DNA from: Christensenella sp. UBA1252
GTDB taxonomy: Bacteria; Bacillota; Clostridia; Christensenellales; CAG-1252
DNA: 13,555 nucleotides
Reading direction: 5' to 3'
Assembly: GCA_002308575.1 (NCBI GenBank)
Contig: DBVY01000014.1
Coordinates: 2,292 to 15,846 of the forward strand
Below, in pieces: positions 1 through 7,251 of the stretch. Position numbers and translations under genes: made by a program. The notes below the pieces were generated by a model. It saw only the letters and a list, made by a program, of their open reading frames with translations. It ran no database searches and was not told the origin of the DNA. Position 1 is the first letter of the stretch; every line of letters begins with the position of its first letter.

Positions 1-43
1 ATACGAACCAAGGGAATCCCCCGCGGCTCGTATTATTTTTTAT
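1..43 (+). terminator. Possible intrinsic terminator of a gene lying left of the window
   Basis: ATACGA (1-6) can pair with TCGTAT (28-33). An inner GGG/CCC pairing lies between them, and a T-rich tract (34-42) follows. The shape is that of a rho-independent terminator for a plus-strand transcript entering from the left. The stem is imperfect and the left arm sits at the window edge, so its full extent cannot be judged. The rest of 1-128 holds no gene that I can support. Confidence 0.45.
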
Positions 44-128
44 GCCTGATAGATTTGGTATTATGCTCTTTAGAAATCTTCAAAAGGGTTACAAATAAAC
101 ATTTTCCAATTCTACTTTAAGAAATAAG

Positions 129-3100
129 TTAGGCAAAAAAATCATAATTTGATAGTTCATGGAGCTGAGCCCTTTTTTTCTCCTCAACAAGTTCACTTTG
201 TAATTCTTTAATGTAATTAATGTATGAAACATTATCAATTGTTGTAGGCGTTTCTTCTAGGAATTTTTTTATTGTTTCAACAATTTTCTCATACATGAAA
301 GTCGCACTTCCAGACCAACTTGATGGAAAACTAAATAAGCTAATCTTTTTAAAAGATTCAAGTGGTATTTCCTTGGAAATCAAGTTTTGAGCATATATTA
401 TTTGCCATTGACTGTTTAAAGATGACAAATACCATGCCATTGTTTGCAAATCTTTCATATTAGAGATGTATTTGTCAATAAAAAGCTCTATAAATGTCAT
501 ATAAGTTTCATTGGTTAGGTTTTTTGACATGATCTCTTTCATTTCATGCACGGGAACGATTATTTTTGAATACAATTTACTTCTTTCGTAAATTGTAAGC
601 AAATTGTTTTCAATATCAGGGAAGTTTTTCAACGCGGCAACATCAAGATAATCACGTGCTTTAAATCTATTGTCATGTATGAAGAAAAGGTCATAATACC
701 TGTAGAGATATTCAATTTTTATTGTAGCAATATAGTTTATAAATTTTTCAGAAACAAGTAATCCATTGTTTTTAATCGCAGCGAAAAACAGTTCAAAAAA
801 AACAGATTCCAAATCATTCCCGAAAAACAAAGCTAAATCCTTTTTGGAGAAACCTTTACAACTCCATCCATTTGGTTCAATAACTTCATAAAAGTCTTCA
901 ATTAGCGCATATTTCGCAGGATTATTGTTTGTTGATTCTTGAATTGTTTTGAAAACCTTACAAATAAATCCTTGCTTAAAATGCTCATATGTAATAAAAT
1001 CACATAACCTGTATGTCTTTTGTGATATGGAGTCACAAGTGCAGAATTCCTCTTTGATAGTCTCAAAGCAAAGATCATATAGCCCTATAGAGATTTTTTC
1101 TTGAGGAACGTATTGCAAGAAATCCAATAGGATTGTTCTTTTATTTGGGAATTGTGATTTAACGATATAATTAATTATGTCTTCTATATCGTAATTTTTC
1201 GCGAGAATCGATGCGGTTTTCATATAATCGATATTTAGAGCTGCAAACTTAAGTATAAACGTTTTAAGGTATTCTTGAAAGAATTCTGAGCAACAAGAAT
1301 CGATGTATTTGAAAAATTCATCTACGGCAAAAGTTATTGTATTTTTAGAGGTCTCGATAGAGTGTAAGCCGCTTACATATGAGTAAAAATCTTCAGGGAT
1401 CTGCATTTTTGCAAATATGCATTCGTAGTCTTTAGATTGCAAGGAGGGATTCATTCTGGACTCTTTATTCCTGGAAAAAACTTTAGAATAAAGCAAAAAA
1501 TCAGAAGATGTTATTTCGATCTTTCTCAATACCTTTTGAAAATCAGGATTTCTGTCATTGCAACAGCATTCTAAAAAAAGTTTCAAAACAACTTTTTGAT
1601 TAAAAGAAAGAGGGTTCAGGCTTTCATTACGAGCAAAAGGCAGTATGATAGTTTGGTCATTTTTGAAAATATCTTCTAAATCATCAAGTTTATCACTGTT
1701 TGCGGCATATCGGAATGCATTAAGTAGTTTCCTTAATTCCTTGTAGCAACCATTTGAATATAGTTCAAATAATCCTTTCCAAACAAGAGCTCTTATTTGA
1801 AAAAGTTGTATGCACGGAATTGCCGGTATTGTAAAATAAACGATTTCATTCGTATGGCTTTCTGTAGAATCGAAACGGGTATCTAACATTTTTCTTGCAA
1901 AAGCTAAAAAAACACACTTGCAATTGGTGTTATTTAGGCATGTAAGTAGTTTTTTCAAAAAATACTCTTGCAACTTCAAGCCACTGGAAAAGGAATGCCT
2001 ATCGATCGTAAAAGCATTTGTTAGTTCCTTAACAGTTTCGTCTGTTATTTTGAATTTTTGTATATGATCGAAAAGGAGATCAATCGCGGTGTTGTAGTAT
2101 TTGCTTGATTTAAAACCACACAAGATCGGGATGAATTCATTTTTTAAAGGAAGTTCCTTTTCTTTTATATAAGACAACGTTTCAATTGGGAGCAATCCAT
2201 AGAACGCTGATATGAATGCAATTGTTTCATCGTTATTTTTCTGTTTGTAAACAGTGTTCCATAGATTAGTTAGAGGTTCTATAATTGAATCTTGCGCTCC
2301 ATACGCAGGTAATAGCGAATTAAATAAATCCACAAAGCATTTGCGATAACGAGGGAATAACAATTCAAAGAGCTTTTTTAAAGAGATTTGTTTTTTTTCA
2401 ATGACCAATTTATAAAACAGATAGTTAGCCAGTATTTGATCTTCTATCGAATAAACTATTCCATCAAACGAAATATTAACTACTTCTTGCTTGTACCAAT
2501 AAAACATTGCCGCGCGAAAAGTGTCGCAAGTAATGCCCAATTCGTTAATGGCATTGCCTATAATAGTCCAATTTCTATCACCTTCGCTACTTACAATTCT
2601 ATGAAAAAACGATAGTATTACAAGGGATTTTAAATAATCAAGATTATCTGTGTCGATAGCGTTTTTTAGATCGGAATTAACTTGTTGAAAATGCAATTCC
2701 AGCAATTCATTTATTCCGGCTGGAATTGATTTTTGCTTTTTCAATAGCTCTGCCATCATAACAGCAAAACGCAGGTTTTCGTGAGCAACACGTTGAATGG
2801 CAAATAAGACGTCGTATGAAATATTAGGTAGTATCTTTTTCAACACTTTTTCTTGTTGATCTTTTGACAATGGATCAATAGGAATAAAGTGCAAATAACA
2901 ACTTAATCCCTTTGCTTGAAGTTGATTCTTAATTGTCGTCAATGCATAATCTCTTACTGTTGCAAAAACAAAAATATTTTTATGTTGTTGGACAAACTGA
3001 ATGAATTCTTCAATACAAGGAAAACGGTTTATATCATCTAAAATGACGGCAACGCTTTCATTGTTTGCAGCAGTTAAAAGGGTGGGAAAAATGTTTTCAT

Positions 3101-3833
3101 AGGGCTGTTTAATAAAAAAAACTTCCTTTATGGCGTTTTCGTCTTTTAATACTTGTGCTAAATGAATACATAATCTGGTTTTGCCACATCCAGCTGATCC
3201 TGAAAGCAATACGATTCTTTTTTCAAGAAGCTTATTTTTAATATCCCTTTCTTCATTTTCACGAAATAAAAAATCGTGCGTCTGCGAAACATCATATTTA
3301 TCATTTTGTAGATGCGTATCCAATGTGGTTAAAAGTCCGCAAGACATTTGTATGCCTAATTCTGATACAGCTATTGATGGATAATTCTGTGATAACAATA
3401 GAGTTAATTTATCTAACCCCCAAAACTCAAAAGGGCACTCTTGATTAAAGCAAAACTCGTTGCATAGGTCTTGGCATTCCTGGAGATCGATTGTTTCAAC
3501 CTTTCCCAAACAAGCAAATATTACCTTTTCAATAATCGCATTATTATTAATTGCGCTCTTTGCTGTAGCCTGGCATTTTTCAAGATCTAGTCGTATCTTA
3601 TTCATTAGTTGAGATTTTTGAATAGTCACTTCAACATAAATATAGTTTCCGCTAGACAATTGAAGAAAAGAATCAGGAGTTCCGGCGCGTGTAGTATCTA
3701 CGCCGCTGGCACTACCTAAATTAATGATATTAATAGGCGCATATTGCTTGTACGTTATTTGAGAAACTATATCTTGCAATTGAGCCTGTCCCACTCCTAG
3801 TAGTTTTTTTTCAATTGTTTTATATTCGCTCAT
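129..3833 (-). CDS. Avs/STAND-like P-loop NTPase with PD-(D/E)xK-like N-terminal domain
   Basis: Predicted 1,234-residue defence-type ATPase. Residues about 40-75 read G-x-D...GTPDSF...YIYVEVT, the pattern of a PD-(D/E)xK nuclease fold (P53, D54, E68), but the usual E-x-K is E-V-T. A P-loop follows (GSAGCGKT, 212-219), then a Walker B strand (VAVILDDINR, 261-270) and a sensor-like FVFATVRD (289-295). The remaining 900 or so residues look entirely alpha-helical with no catalytic motif, like the target-sensing arrays of STAND proteins. In that family, sensing of a phage protein drives assembly and activates the N-terminal effector; that role here is inferred. I chose ATG 3833, with AGGAG eight bases upstream and one base after the upstream stop, so the two genes are translationally coupled. 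An in-frame ATG at 3854 would add seven residues but lacks a site. The gene is intact and AT-rich. Confidence 0.8.
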   Translation of the reverse strand: MSEYKTIEKKLLGVGQAQLQDIVSQITYKQYAPINIINLGSASGVDTTRAGTPDSFLQLSSGNYIYVEVTIQKSQLMNKIRLDLEKCQATAKSAINNNAIIEKVIFACLGKVETIDLQECQDLCNEFCFNQECPFEFWGLDKLTLLLSQNYPSIAVSELGIQMSCGLLTTLDTHLQNDKYDVSQTHDFLFRENEERDIKNKLLEKRIVLLSGSAGCGKTRLCIHLAQVLKDENAIKEVFFIKQPYENIFPTLLTAANNESVAVILDDINRFPCIEEFIQFVQQHKNIFVFATVRDYALTTIKNQLQAKGLSCYLHFIPIDPLSKDQQEKVLKKILPNISYDVLFAIQRVAHENLRFAVMMAELLKKQKSIPAGINELLELHFQQVNSDLKNAIDTDNLDYLKSLVILSFFHRIVSSEGDRNWTIIGNAINELGITCDTFRAAMFYWYKQEVVNISFDGIVYSIEDQILANYLFYKLVIEKKQISLKKLFELLFPRYRKCFVDLFNSLLPAYGAQDSIIEPLTNLWNTVYKQKNNDETIAFISAFYGLLPIETLSYIKEKELPLKNEFIPILCGFKSSKYYNTAIDLLFDHIQKFKITDETVKELTNAFTIDRHSFSSGLKLQEYFLKKLLTCLNNTNCKCVFLAFARKMLDTRFDSTESHTNEIVYFTIPAIPCIQLFQIRALVWKGLFELYSNGCYKELRKLLNAFRYAANSDKLDDLEDIFKNDQTIILPFARNESLNPLSFNQKVVLKLFLECCCNDRNPDFQKVLRKIEITSSDFLLYSKVFSRNKESRMNPSLQSKDYECIFAKMQIPEDFYSYVSGLHSIETSKNTITFAVDEFFKYIDSCCSEFFQEYLKTFILKFAALNIDYMKTASILAKNYDIEDIINYIVKSQFPNKRTILLDFLQYVPQEKISIGLYDLCFETIKEEFCTCDSISQKTYRLCDFITYEHFKQGFICKVFKTIQESTNNNPAKYALIEDFYEVIEPNGWSCKGFSKKDLALFFGNDLESVFFELFFAAIKNNGLLVSEKFINYIATIKIEYLYRYYDLFFIHDNRFKARDYLDVAALKNFPDIENNLLTIYERSKLYSKIIVPVHEMKEIMSKNLTNETYMTFIELFIDKYISNMKDLQTMAWYLSSLNSQWQIIYAQNLISKEIPLESFKKISLFSFPSSWSGSATFMYEKIVETIKKFLEETPTTIDNVSYINYIKELQSELVEEKKRAQLHELSNYDFFA

Positions 3834-3834
3834 T

Positions 3835-4260
3835 TCAATCTCCTGTTTGTTCATCTACTTGTTTTTTTTGTGAAATCTCTCGATTTGTTCTTTTTTCTTT
3901 GAGAAACATAATAAAACTAACTGCAATCAAAAGAAGCAATATAGTTGGGATCAAGATTTTAATATACAATTGCCAACTTAAAACCCATTTTTGGAAAGCG
4001 ACGATGCCATTATAAACGCAATAACCGAAGATAAGCAATATGATAAAGACAAAAGCATATGCTTCTTTTCCGGCATTTTTCCCGTGGATTAGATTCAGCG
4101 AAAACAAAATGCTAACAATAGAGTAAGATAGCAAACCGACAACAATCATTATCGTGTTCCAAATAGCGTTATCTAAGTAGCTAATGCCCGTTATAGATAA
4201 GGACGTTATAAGGGTGATCAAAATGCTTTTATAGATTCCTAAAGAGTTTTGCTTTGCCAA
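3835..4260 (-). CDS. Small four-helix membrane protein coupled to the NTPase
   Basis: Predicted 141-residue integral membrane protein that I do not recognise. Four hydrophobic stretches are visible at about 11-29, 34-58, 67-89 and 98-120. A charged, Lys/Gln/Glu-rich tail (121-141) follows and is probably cytoplasmic. No catalytic motif is seen. The start is TTG, supported by AGGAG nine bases upstream and by the absence of another good start. Its TGA is separated from the ATPase ATG by a single base, and the ATPase ribosome binding site lies inside its last codons, so the two are expected to be made together. By analogy with other defence operons it might be a membrane effector, a membrane anchor or a regulator of the ATPase; nothing in the sequence decides between these. 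Confidence 0.75.
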   Translation of the reverse strand: MAKQNSLGIYKSILITLITSLSITGISYLDNAIWNTIMIVVGLLSYSIVSILFSLNLIHGKNAGKEAYAFVFIILLIFGYCVYNGIVAFQKWVLSWQLYIKILIPTILLLLIAVSFIMFLKEKRTNREISQKKQVDEQTGD

Positions 4261-4286
4261 CGAGTAATTCTCCTGCTTTTTATTTT

Positions 4287-4315
4287 ATTATAACATAGAG
4301 ATGACTCTCTTTCAA
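4287..4315 (-). promoter_or_regulatory. Sigma-A promoter for the membrane protein-NTPase operon
   Basis: Read on the minus strand: -35 TTGAAA (4315-4310), a 17-bp spacer, and a perfect -10 TATAAT (4292-4287) preceded by TG one base upstream (extended -10). The spacer contains a short dyad, AGAGA-N4-TCTCT (4297-4310), where a repressor could sit. The start of transcription would fall about 20 bases upstream of the TTG codon. Confidence 0.75.
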
Positions 4316-4322
4316 TGCAAAG

Positions 4323-4330
4323 TGTTACTT
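4323..4330 (+). promoter_or_regulatory. Candidate C-protein half-site next to the methyltransferase -35
   Basis: TGTTACTT lies two bases upstream of the methyltransferase -35 hexamer and between the two divergent promoters. The same eight bases occur in the inverted-repeat operator of the C gene. A second match, GTTACTTA, is at 4403-4410 in the methyltransferase leader. Binding by the controller protein is inferred from this sharing only. Confidence 0.35.
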
Positions 4331-4332
4331 CT

Positions 4333-4361
4333 TTACAATTGCTTCAATTAAGTGCTATAAT
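4333..4361 (+). promoter_or_regulatory. Sigma-A promoter for the two methyltransferases
   Basis: -35 TTACAA (4333-4338), a 17-bp spacer, and -10 TATAAT (4356-4361) with the TG of an extended -10 at 4353-4354. It is arranged back to back with the NTPase-operon promoter, the two -35 hexamers being 17 bp apart. Transcription would begin near 4368, giving a leader of about 64 nt. Confidence 0.75.
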
Positions 4362-4376
4362 AATTTACAGTTCGAC

Positions 4377-4417
4377 TAACTATATTCGAATGAGGTGAAT
4401 TAGTTACTTACATGTAA
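4377..4417 (+). promoter_or_regulatory. Dyads in the methyltransferase leader
   Basis: Two adjacent inverted repeats lie between the promoter and the ATG at 4432. The first pairs TAACTA-t-ATTC (4377-4387) with GAATTAGTTA (4397-4406), ten pairs with one bulge. The second is the perfect palindrome TTACATGTAA (4408-4417). They could be an operator or an RNA hairpin in the leader. The stretch includes GTTACTTA, a half-site shared with the C-gene operator. Confidence 0.4.
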
Positions 4418-4431
4418 AGCGAGGTCACGCA

Positions 4432-5472
4432 ATGAATTACATTGGATCCAAGTATTCAATTATTGGATTTTTAGAAAAGTCAATTGAAACGACTTTGGAA
4501 AAGAGCGGAGAAAAAAGAAAACCTTCAGAAATGATCTTTGCTGATCTCTTTGCTGGGACTGGCGTTGTAAGTGGTTCATTTAAAGAAAAAGGTTATTCAA
4601 TTATTGCTAATGACATTCAGTATTATAGCTATGTCATTACAAAGCATATGATTGAAAACAATGGCAATTTGGATAGAGAAAGATGTGAAAAGCTTATTGC
4701 AGAATTAGATGCATTAGAAGGTGTAGAAGGTTTTATCTATAAGAACTATTCTTTTGAGGGTACAGAGGGACAAGAGCATAGGCGCATGTATTTCACGGAC
4801 TACAATGCGAAAAAATGTGACGCCATTCGTATCGCAATTGAAGAAAAACACATTCAAGGCGAAATCAATGATAACGAATATTTCTTCCTTTTAGGGTCAT
4901 TGATAAACAGCATTGATAAGTATGCTAATACGGCATCGGTCTATGGTGCTTTTTTGAAACAGATAAAGCGATCCGCTTTAAAAGAAATGAAATTAGCACC
5001 TTTACCTATTATGCATGGGCAAGTTGAATGCAAAGTATATAATGAAGACATTAGCGAATTGATAAAGAGAGTTTCGGGTGATATTCTATATCTTGATCCT
5101 CCCTACAATACAAGGCAGTATTGCTCCAATTATCATTTACTTGAAACAATTGCGAGATATGATAATCCTGTAATCAAAGGAAAAACGGGACTGCGAGATT
5201 ATAGAGAACAAAAAAGCGTTTTTTGTGAGCGCGGGAAAGTAGAAAAGGCTTTTGCTGATCTTATAAAGAACGCCGATTTCAAGTACATTTTCCTAAGCTA
5301 CAACAACGAGGGGCTAATGTCCTTTGATACGATAGAACGTATTATGAAGAAATACGGGAAGTATAGGGTTTATATGCAACAGCATCATCGATTCAAGGCT
5401 GATAATGCTCGTGAAGCAAAAGCCGATTCGACGATAGAATACTTGCATTGTTTAGTGAAAGACAATAAATGA
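4432..5472 (+). CDS. D12-class (alpha-type) adenine-specific DNA methyltransferase, first modification enzyme of the R-M system
   Basis: A 346-residue DNA N6-adenine methyltransferase that would transfer a methyl group from S-adenosylmethionine to one strand of the R-M target site. Motif order is that of the alpha (Dam-like, D12) group: NYIGSK at 2-7 (motif X region), FAGTG at 40-44 (SAM binding), NDI at 60-62, a central target-recognition stretch (about 70-210), then the catalytic DPPY at 222-225 followed by NTRQY, and SYNNEGL at 289-295. The DPPYN-x-RQY arrangement resembles, from memory, the M.FokI-type subgroup. The ATG at 4432 has GAGG seven bases upstream. The stop overlaps the next gene's start by four bases (ATGA). 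The gene is AT-rich like the rest of the island and intact. The recognition sequence cannot be read from the protein. Confidence 0.9.
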   Translation: MNYIGSKYSIIGFLEKSIETTLEKSGEKRKPSEMIFADLFAGTGVVSGSFKEKGYSIIANDIQYYSYVITKHMIENNGNLDRERCEKLIAELDALEGVEGFIYKNYSFEGTEGQEHRRMYFTDYNAKKCDAIRIAIEEKHIQGEINDNEYFFLLGSLINSIDKYANTASVYGAFLKQIKRSALKEMKLAPLPIMHGQVECKVYNEDISELIKRVSGDILYLDPPYNTRQYCSNYHLLETIARYDNPVIKGKTGLRDYREQKSVFCERGKVEKAFADLIKNADFKYIFLSYNNEGLMSFDTIERIMKKYGKYRVYMQQHHRFKADNAREAKADSTIEYLHCLVKDNK

Positions 5473-6257
5473 AAAGCATAAACGATCTTGATCTGTCTAA
5501 CTGGAAAGCTTTGTCCGACGTATGGACGGATAGTCTTTGGATCATTCCCCAACGAGATAATACTGGGGCGCACGATGGGCATTATCACGGTAATTTTGTC
5601 CCGCAAATTCCGCATCAACTTCTAACAAGATATACAAAGTCAGGCGACTACGTTTTGGATCCGTTTGCCGGAAGTGGTACAACCTTAATCGAAGCGCAAC
5701 GAATGGGGCGTAATTCGATTGGAATTGAGCTACAACCTGATGTTGCTATGGAAGCCATCGGCAGAATCCATTCGGAGAAAAGAGAGGGAATTATTGCCGA
5801 CACATTTGTCGATGATAGCCGCTATTTCGATACTAATCGCATACTTGATACATACAAGATAAAAAATGTTCAATTCATCATATACCATCCACCATATTGG
5901 GATATTATCAAGTTTAGTGATTCGCCCAATGACTTATCCAATTCTAAAAGTCTGGAAGAGTTCGTTGAAAGCTTTCGTGCTGTCGTCAAGAATACATCGT
6001 CAATCCTTGAAAAAGGCAGATATTGTGCTGTCGTGATCGGCGATAAGTATGCGAATGGGCAATTAGTCCCACTTGGGTTTTATTGCATGCAGGCGATGCA
6101 GTCTGAAGGGCTGACCTTAAAAGCCACCATAGTAAAAAATTTTGAAGAAACAAAAGGGAAAGCAAATCAAAAAGCACTTTGGCAACGGCGCGCATTACAA
6201 AATGGCTTGTATTTGTTCAAACACGAATATATATTTGTTTTTAAAAAGGAGAAGTAA
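5469..6257 (+). CDS. Second DNA methyltransferase (N6-A or N4-C) with an HPPY catalytic motif
   Basis: A 262-residue amino-methyltransferase, translationally coupled to the first through an ATGA overlap. Seen in order: FVPQIPHQLLTRYT at about 43-56 (motif X-like), DPFAGSGTT at 64-72 (SAM binding), GIEL at 85-88, and HPPYW at 140-144 followed by DIIKFS where family members usually show a D/N/S-PPY motif. HEYIFVF lies near the end (252-258). The order X-I-IV resembles the gamma group rather than the alpha type of its neighbour, so the two enzymes are not duplicates. Two dissimilar methyltransferases beside one nuclease is typical of systems with asymmetric targets, each enzyme marking one strand. 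Which base it methylates is not clear. The His in place of the acidic or polar residue is unusual but may be normal for this subfamily. Confidence 0.85.
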   Translation: MKSINDLDLSNWKALSDVWTDSLWIIPQRDNTGAHDGHYHGNFVPQIPHQLLTRYTKSGDYVLDPFAGSGTTLIEAQRMGRNSIGIELQPDVAMEAIGRIHSEKREGIIADTFVDDSRYFDTNRILDTYKIKNVQFIIYHPPYWDIIKFSDSPNDLSNSKSLEEFVESFRAVVKNTSSILEKGRYCAVVIGDKYANGQLVPLGFYCMQAMQSEGLTLKATIVKNFEETKGKANQKALWQRRALQNGLYLFKHEYIFVFKKEK

Positions 6258-6272
6258 TATTTCTCCTTTTAA
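6243..6272. terminator. Bidirectional intrinsic terminator between methyltransferase and endonuclease genes
   Basis: AAAAGGAGAA (6244-6253) pairs perfectly with TTCTCCTTTT (6261-6270) across a seven-base loop, and each arm's A/T tail serves as the T tract for one strand. The left arm is made of the last codons of the second methyltransferase, whose stop lies in the loop. The endonuclease gene ends 14 bp to the right, so one element ends both convergent transcripts. Confidence 0.75.
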
Positions 6273-6285
6273 CAAAATTAAACAA

Positions 6286-6885
6286 TTATTTCTTTTCAGT
6301 TAGGTGTTTCTTGAACTCAATCGGATCATACCAATAACACCCTATGCAAGCATCTTCTTCAAAATGATGCTCGGCGCTGCCTTTATAATATGACATAGGA
6401 TATCCGAGCTTTTTGGCATCATAGCGAATTCCTGTTTGACGGCATTCTTTGCAATACTGGCGTTTTGCATCATTTGCAGCTTTGCTTAACGGTTGAAAGT
6501 CTTCTAAACGTTGATCTTCGTTCCTCATGACGCGATCTTCGTTTTTCATACCATTTTTATGATCTATTTCGGGATGAGACGTGCCAAGAACCACACACCT
6601 TTGAGCACGGATTATTCTTTTAATATCAGCTCGAATATGCTGAGAATAATCTCCGTCGTTTAGCCCATTCAAACGGATTCTGTCAATCCCGTTACCTGTA
6701 GTGATGCTTTTATCAAATTCAATGATGAATTTTTTAGCAAGCGTTGATTCTTTTCTCGCCCAGGAAGCACCATTTCCAAAGGTCAGAGAGGCATATTCGC
6801 CGACAAACTCACTGACGCTTACCCAGCGACTCACACCGCTTTCATTTGGTTGTGCAAGTTTTATAAACAATTCGGTTTTTGTCAT
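6286..6885 (-). CDS. HNH-family type II restriction endonuclease
   Basis: A 199-residue predicted restriction enzyme. The nuclease core runs from EIDHKNG (106-112, H109 as general base) through DFQPL (129-133) to AANDAKR (136-142), a beta-beta-alpha-metal finger. The last His of HNH is replaced by Asn (N138), as in many H-N-N enzymes. Two CxxC pairs, CKEC (145-148) and CIGC (180-183), probably hold a structural zinc. The N-terminal 100 residues have no motif I recognise and may read the DNA. The ATG at 6885 has AGGAG seven bases upstream and lies 17 bases after the controller stop, so the two form a C-R operon. It converges with the two methyltransferase genes. The family assignment is secure at the level of HNH plus R-M context; target and cleavage position cannot be predicted. 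Confidence 0.85.
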   Translation of the reverse strand: MTKTELFIKLAQPNESGVSRWVSVSEFVGEYASLTFGNGASWARKESTLAKKFIIEFDKSITTGNGIDRIRLNGLNDGDYSQHIRADIKRIIRAQRCVVLGTSHPEIDHKNGMKNEDRVMRNEDQRLEDFQPLSKAANDAKRQYCKECRQTGIRYDAKKLGYPMSYYKGSAEHHFEEDACIGCYWYDPIEFKKHLTEKK

Positions 6886-6901
6886 TTGTTTTCTCCTATT
6901 T

Positions 6902-7117
6902 TCAAATGCTAAAGAATTCGCTTAAAGATACATCGAGTGCTTTGACGATCTTCTCTAATGTCGCAATAGAGATATTTCTTTTCCCAACTTCCAGACTCGC
7001 AATATATGTTCTGTGAACACCTGAACGGAATCCCAATTCTTCTTGGCTGATACCAAGTTGATTGCGCAAATCTTTTATTCTTTTCCCGACTTTTATTTCG
7101 ATTGATTGTTCTGTCAT
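6902..7117 (-). CDS. Controller (C) protein of the R-M system, XRE-family HTH
   Basis: A 71-residue single-domain helix-turn-helix protein. Residues about 14-45 carry the XRE fold (ISQEELGFRSGVHRTYIASLEVGKRN), followed by a dimerisation helix with ALDVSLSEFF. The HRTYI...GKRNIS pattern is typical of R-M controller proteins, which bind C-boxes upstream of their own gene, first activating and then repressing C-R transcription. This delays the nuclease until DNA is methylated. I chose ATG 7117, with GGAGG five bases upstream; an upstream TTG at 7129 overlaps that ribosome binding site and is unlikely. The endonuclease follows after 16 bases. A C-box-like operator overlaps the promoter directly upstream, and short matching half-sites lie near the methyltransferase promoter. 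Confidence 0.9.
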   Translation of the reverse strand: MTEQSIEIKVGKRIKDLRNQLGISQEELGFRSGVHRTYIASLEVGKRNISIATLEKIVKALDVSLSEFFSI

Positions 7118-7141
7118 AATTACCTCCAATTCGACATTTGT

Positions 7142-7171
7142 ATTGTATTGAAATTGTTACTCTTATTTCAA
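7142..7171 (-). promoter_or_regulatory. Promoter of the C-R operon
   Basis: Read on the minus strand: -35 TTGAAA (7171-7166), an 18-bp spacer, and -10 TACAAT (7147-7142). The start point would be near 7135, about 18 bases before the ATG at 7117. The -35 sits in the middle of a long inverted repeat, the usual arrangement for a C-regulated promoter. Confidence 0.65.
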
Positions 7172-7189
7172 CACTCAATAAGTAACAAT
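7153..7189 (-). promoter_or_regulatory. C-box-like operator of the controller gene
   Basis: ATTGTTACT (minus strand, 7189-7181) and AGTAACAAT (7161-7153) form a perfect 9-bp inverted repeat with 19 bases between. The symmetry continues inward as TATT/AATA with a two-base offset. The centre holds ACTTATTGAGT followed by GTTG, recalling the known C-box layout of two short dyads around a GTG-containing spacer. One arm lies upstream of the -35 and the other in the spacer, matching activation then repression by C proteins. Confidence 0.65.
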
Positions 7190-7251
7190 CCAATTTCTTT
7201 TTTGCTTAGAAAACCTATTTGGCACTTAGGCGTGAGTTTATATTAAACAAG

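Noticed and set aside
6909..7193. A 94-codon frame overlapping the controller gene
   Set aside because: It is out of frame with a protein that clearly matches the XRE controller fold, and it crosses the C operator.
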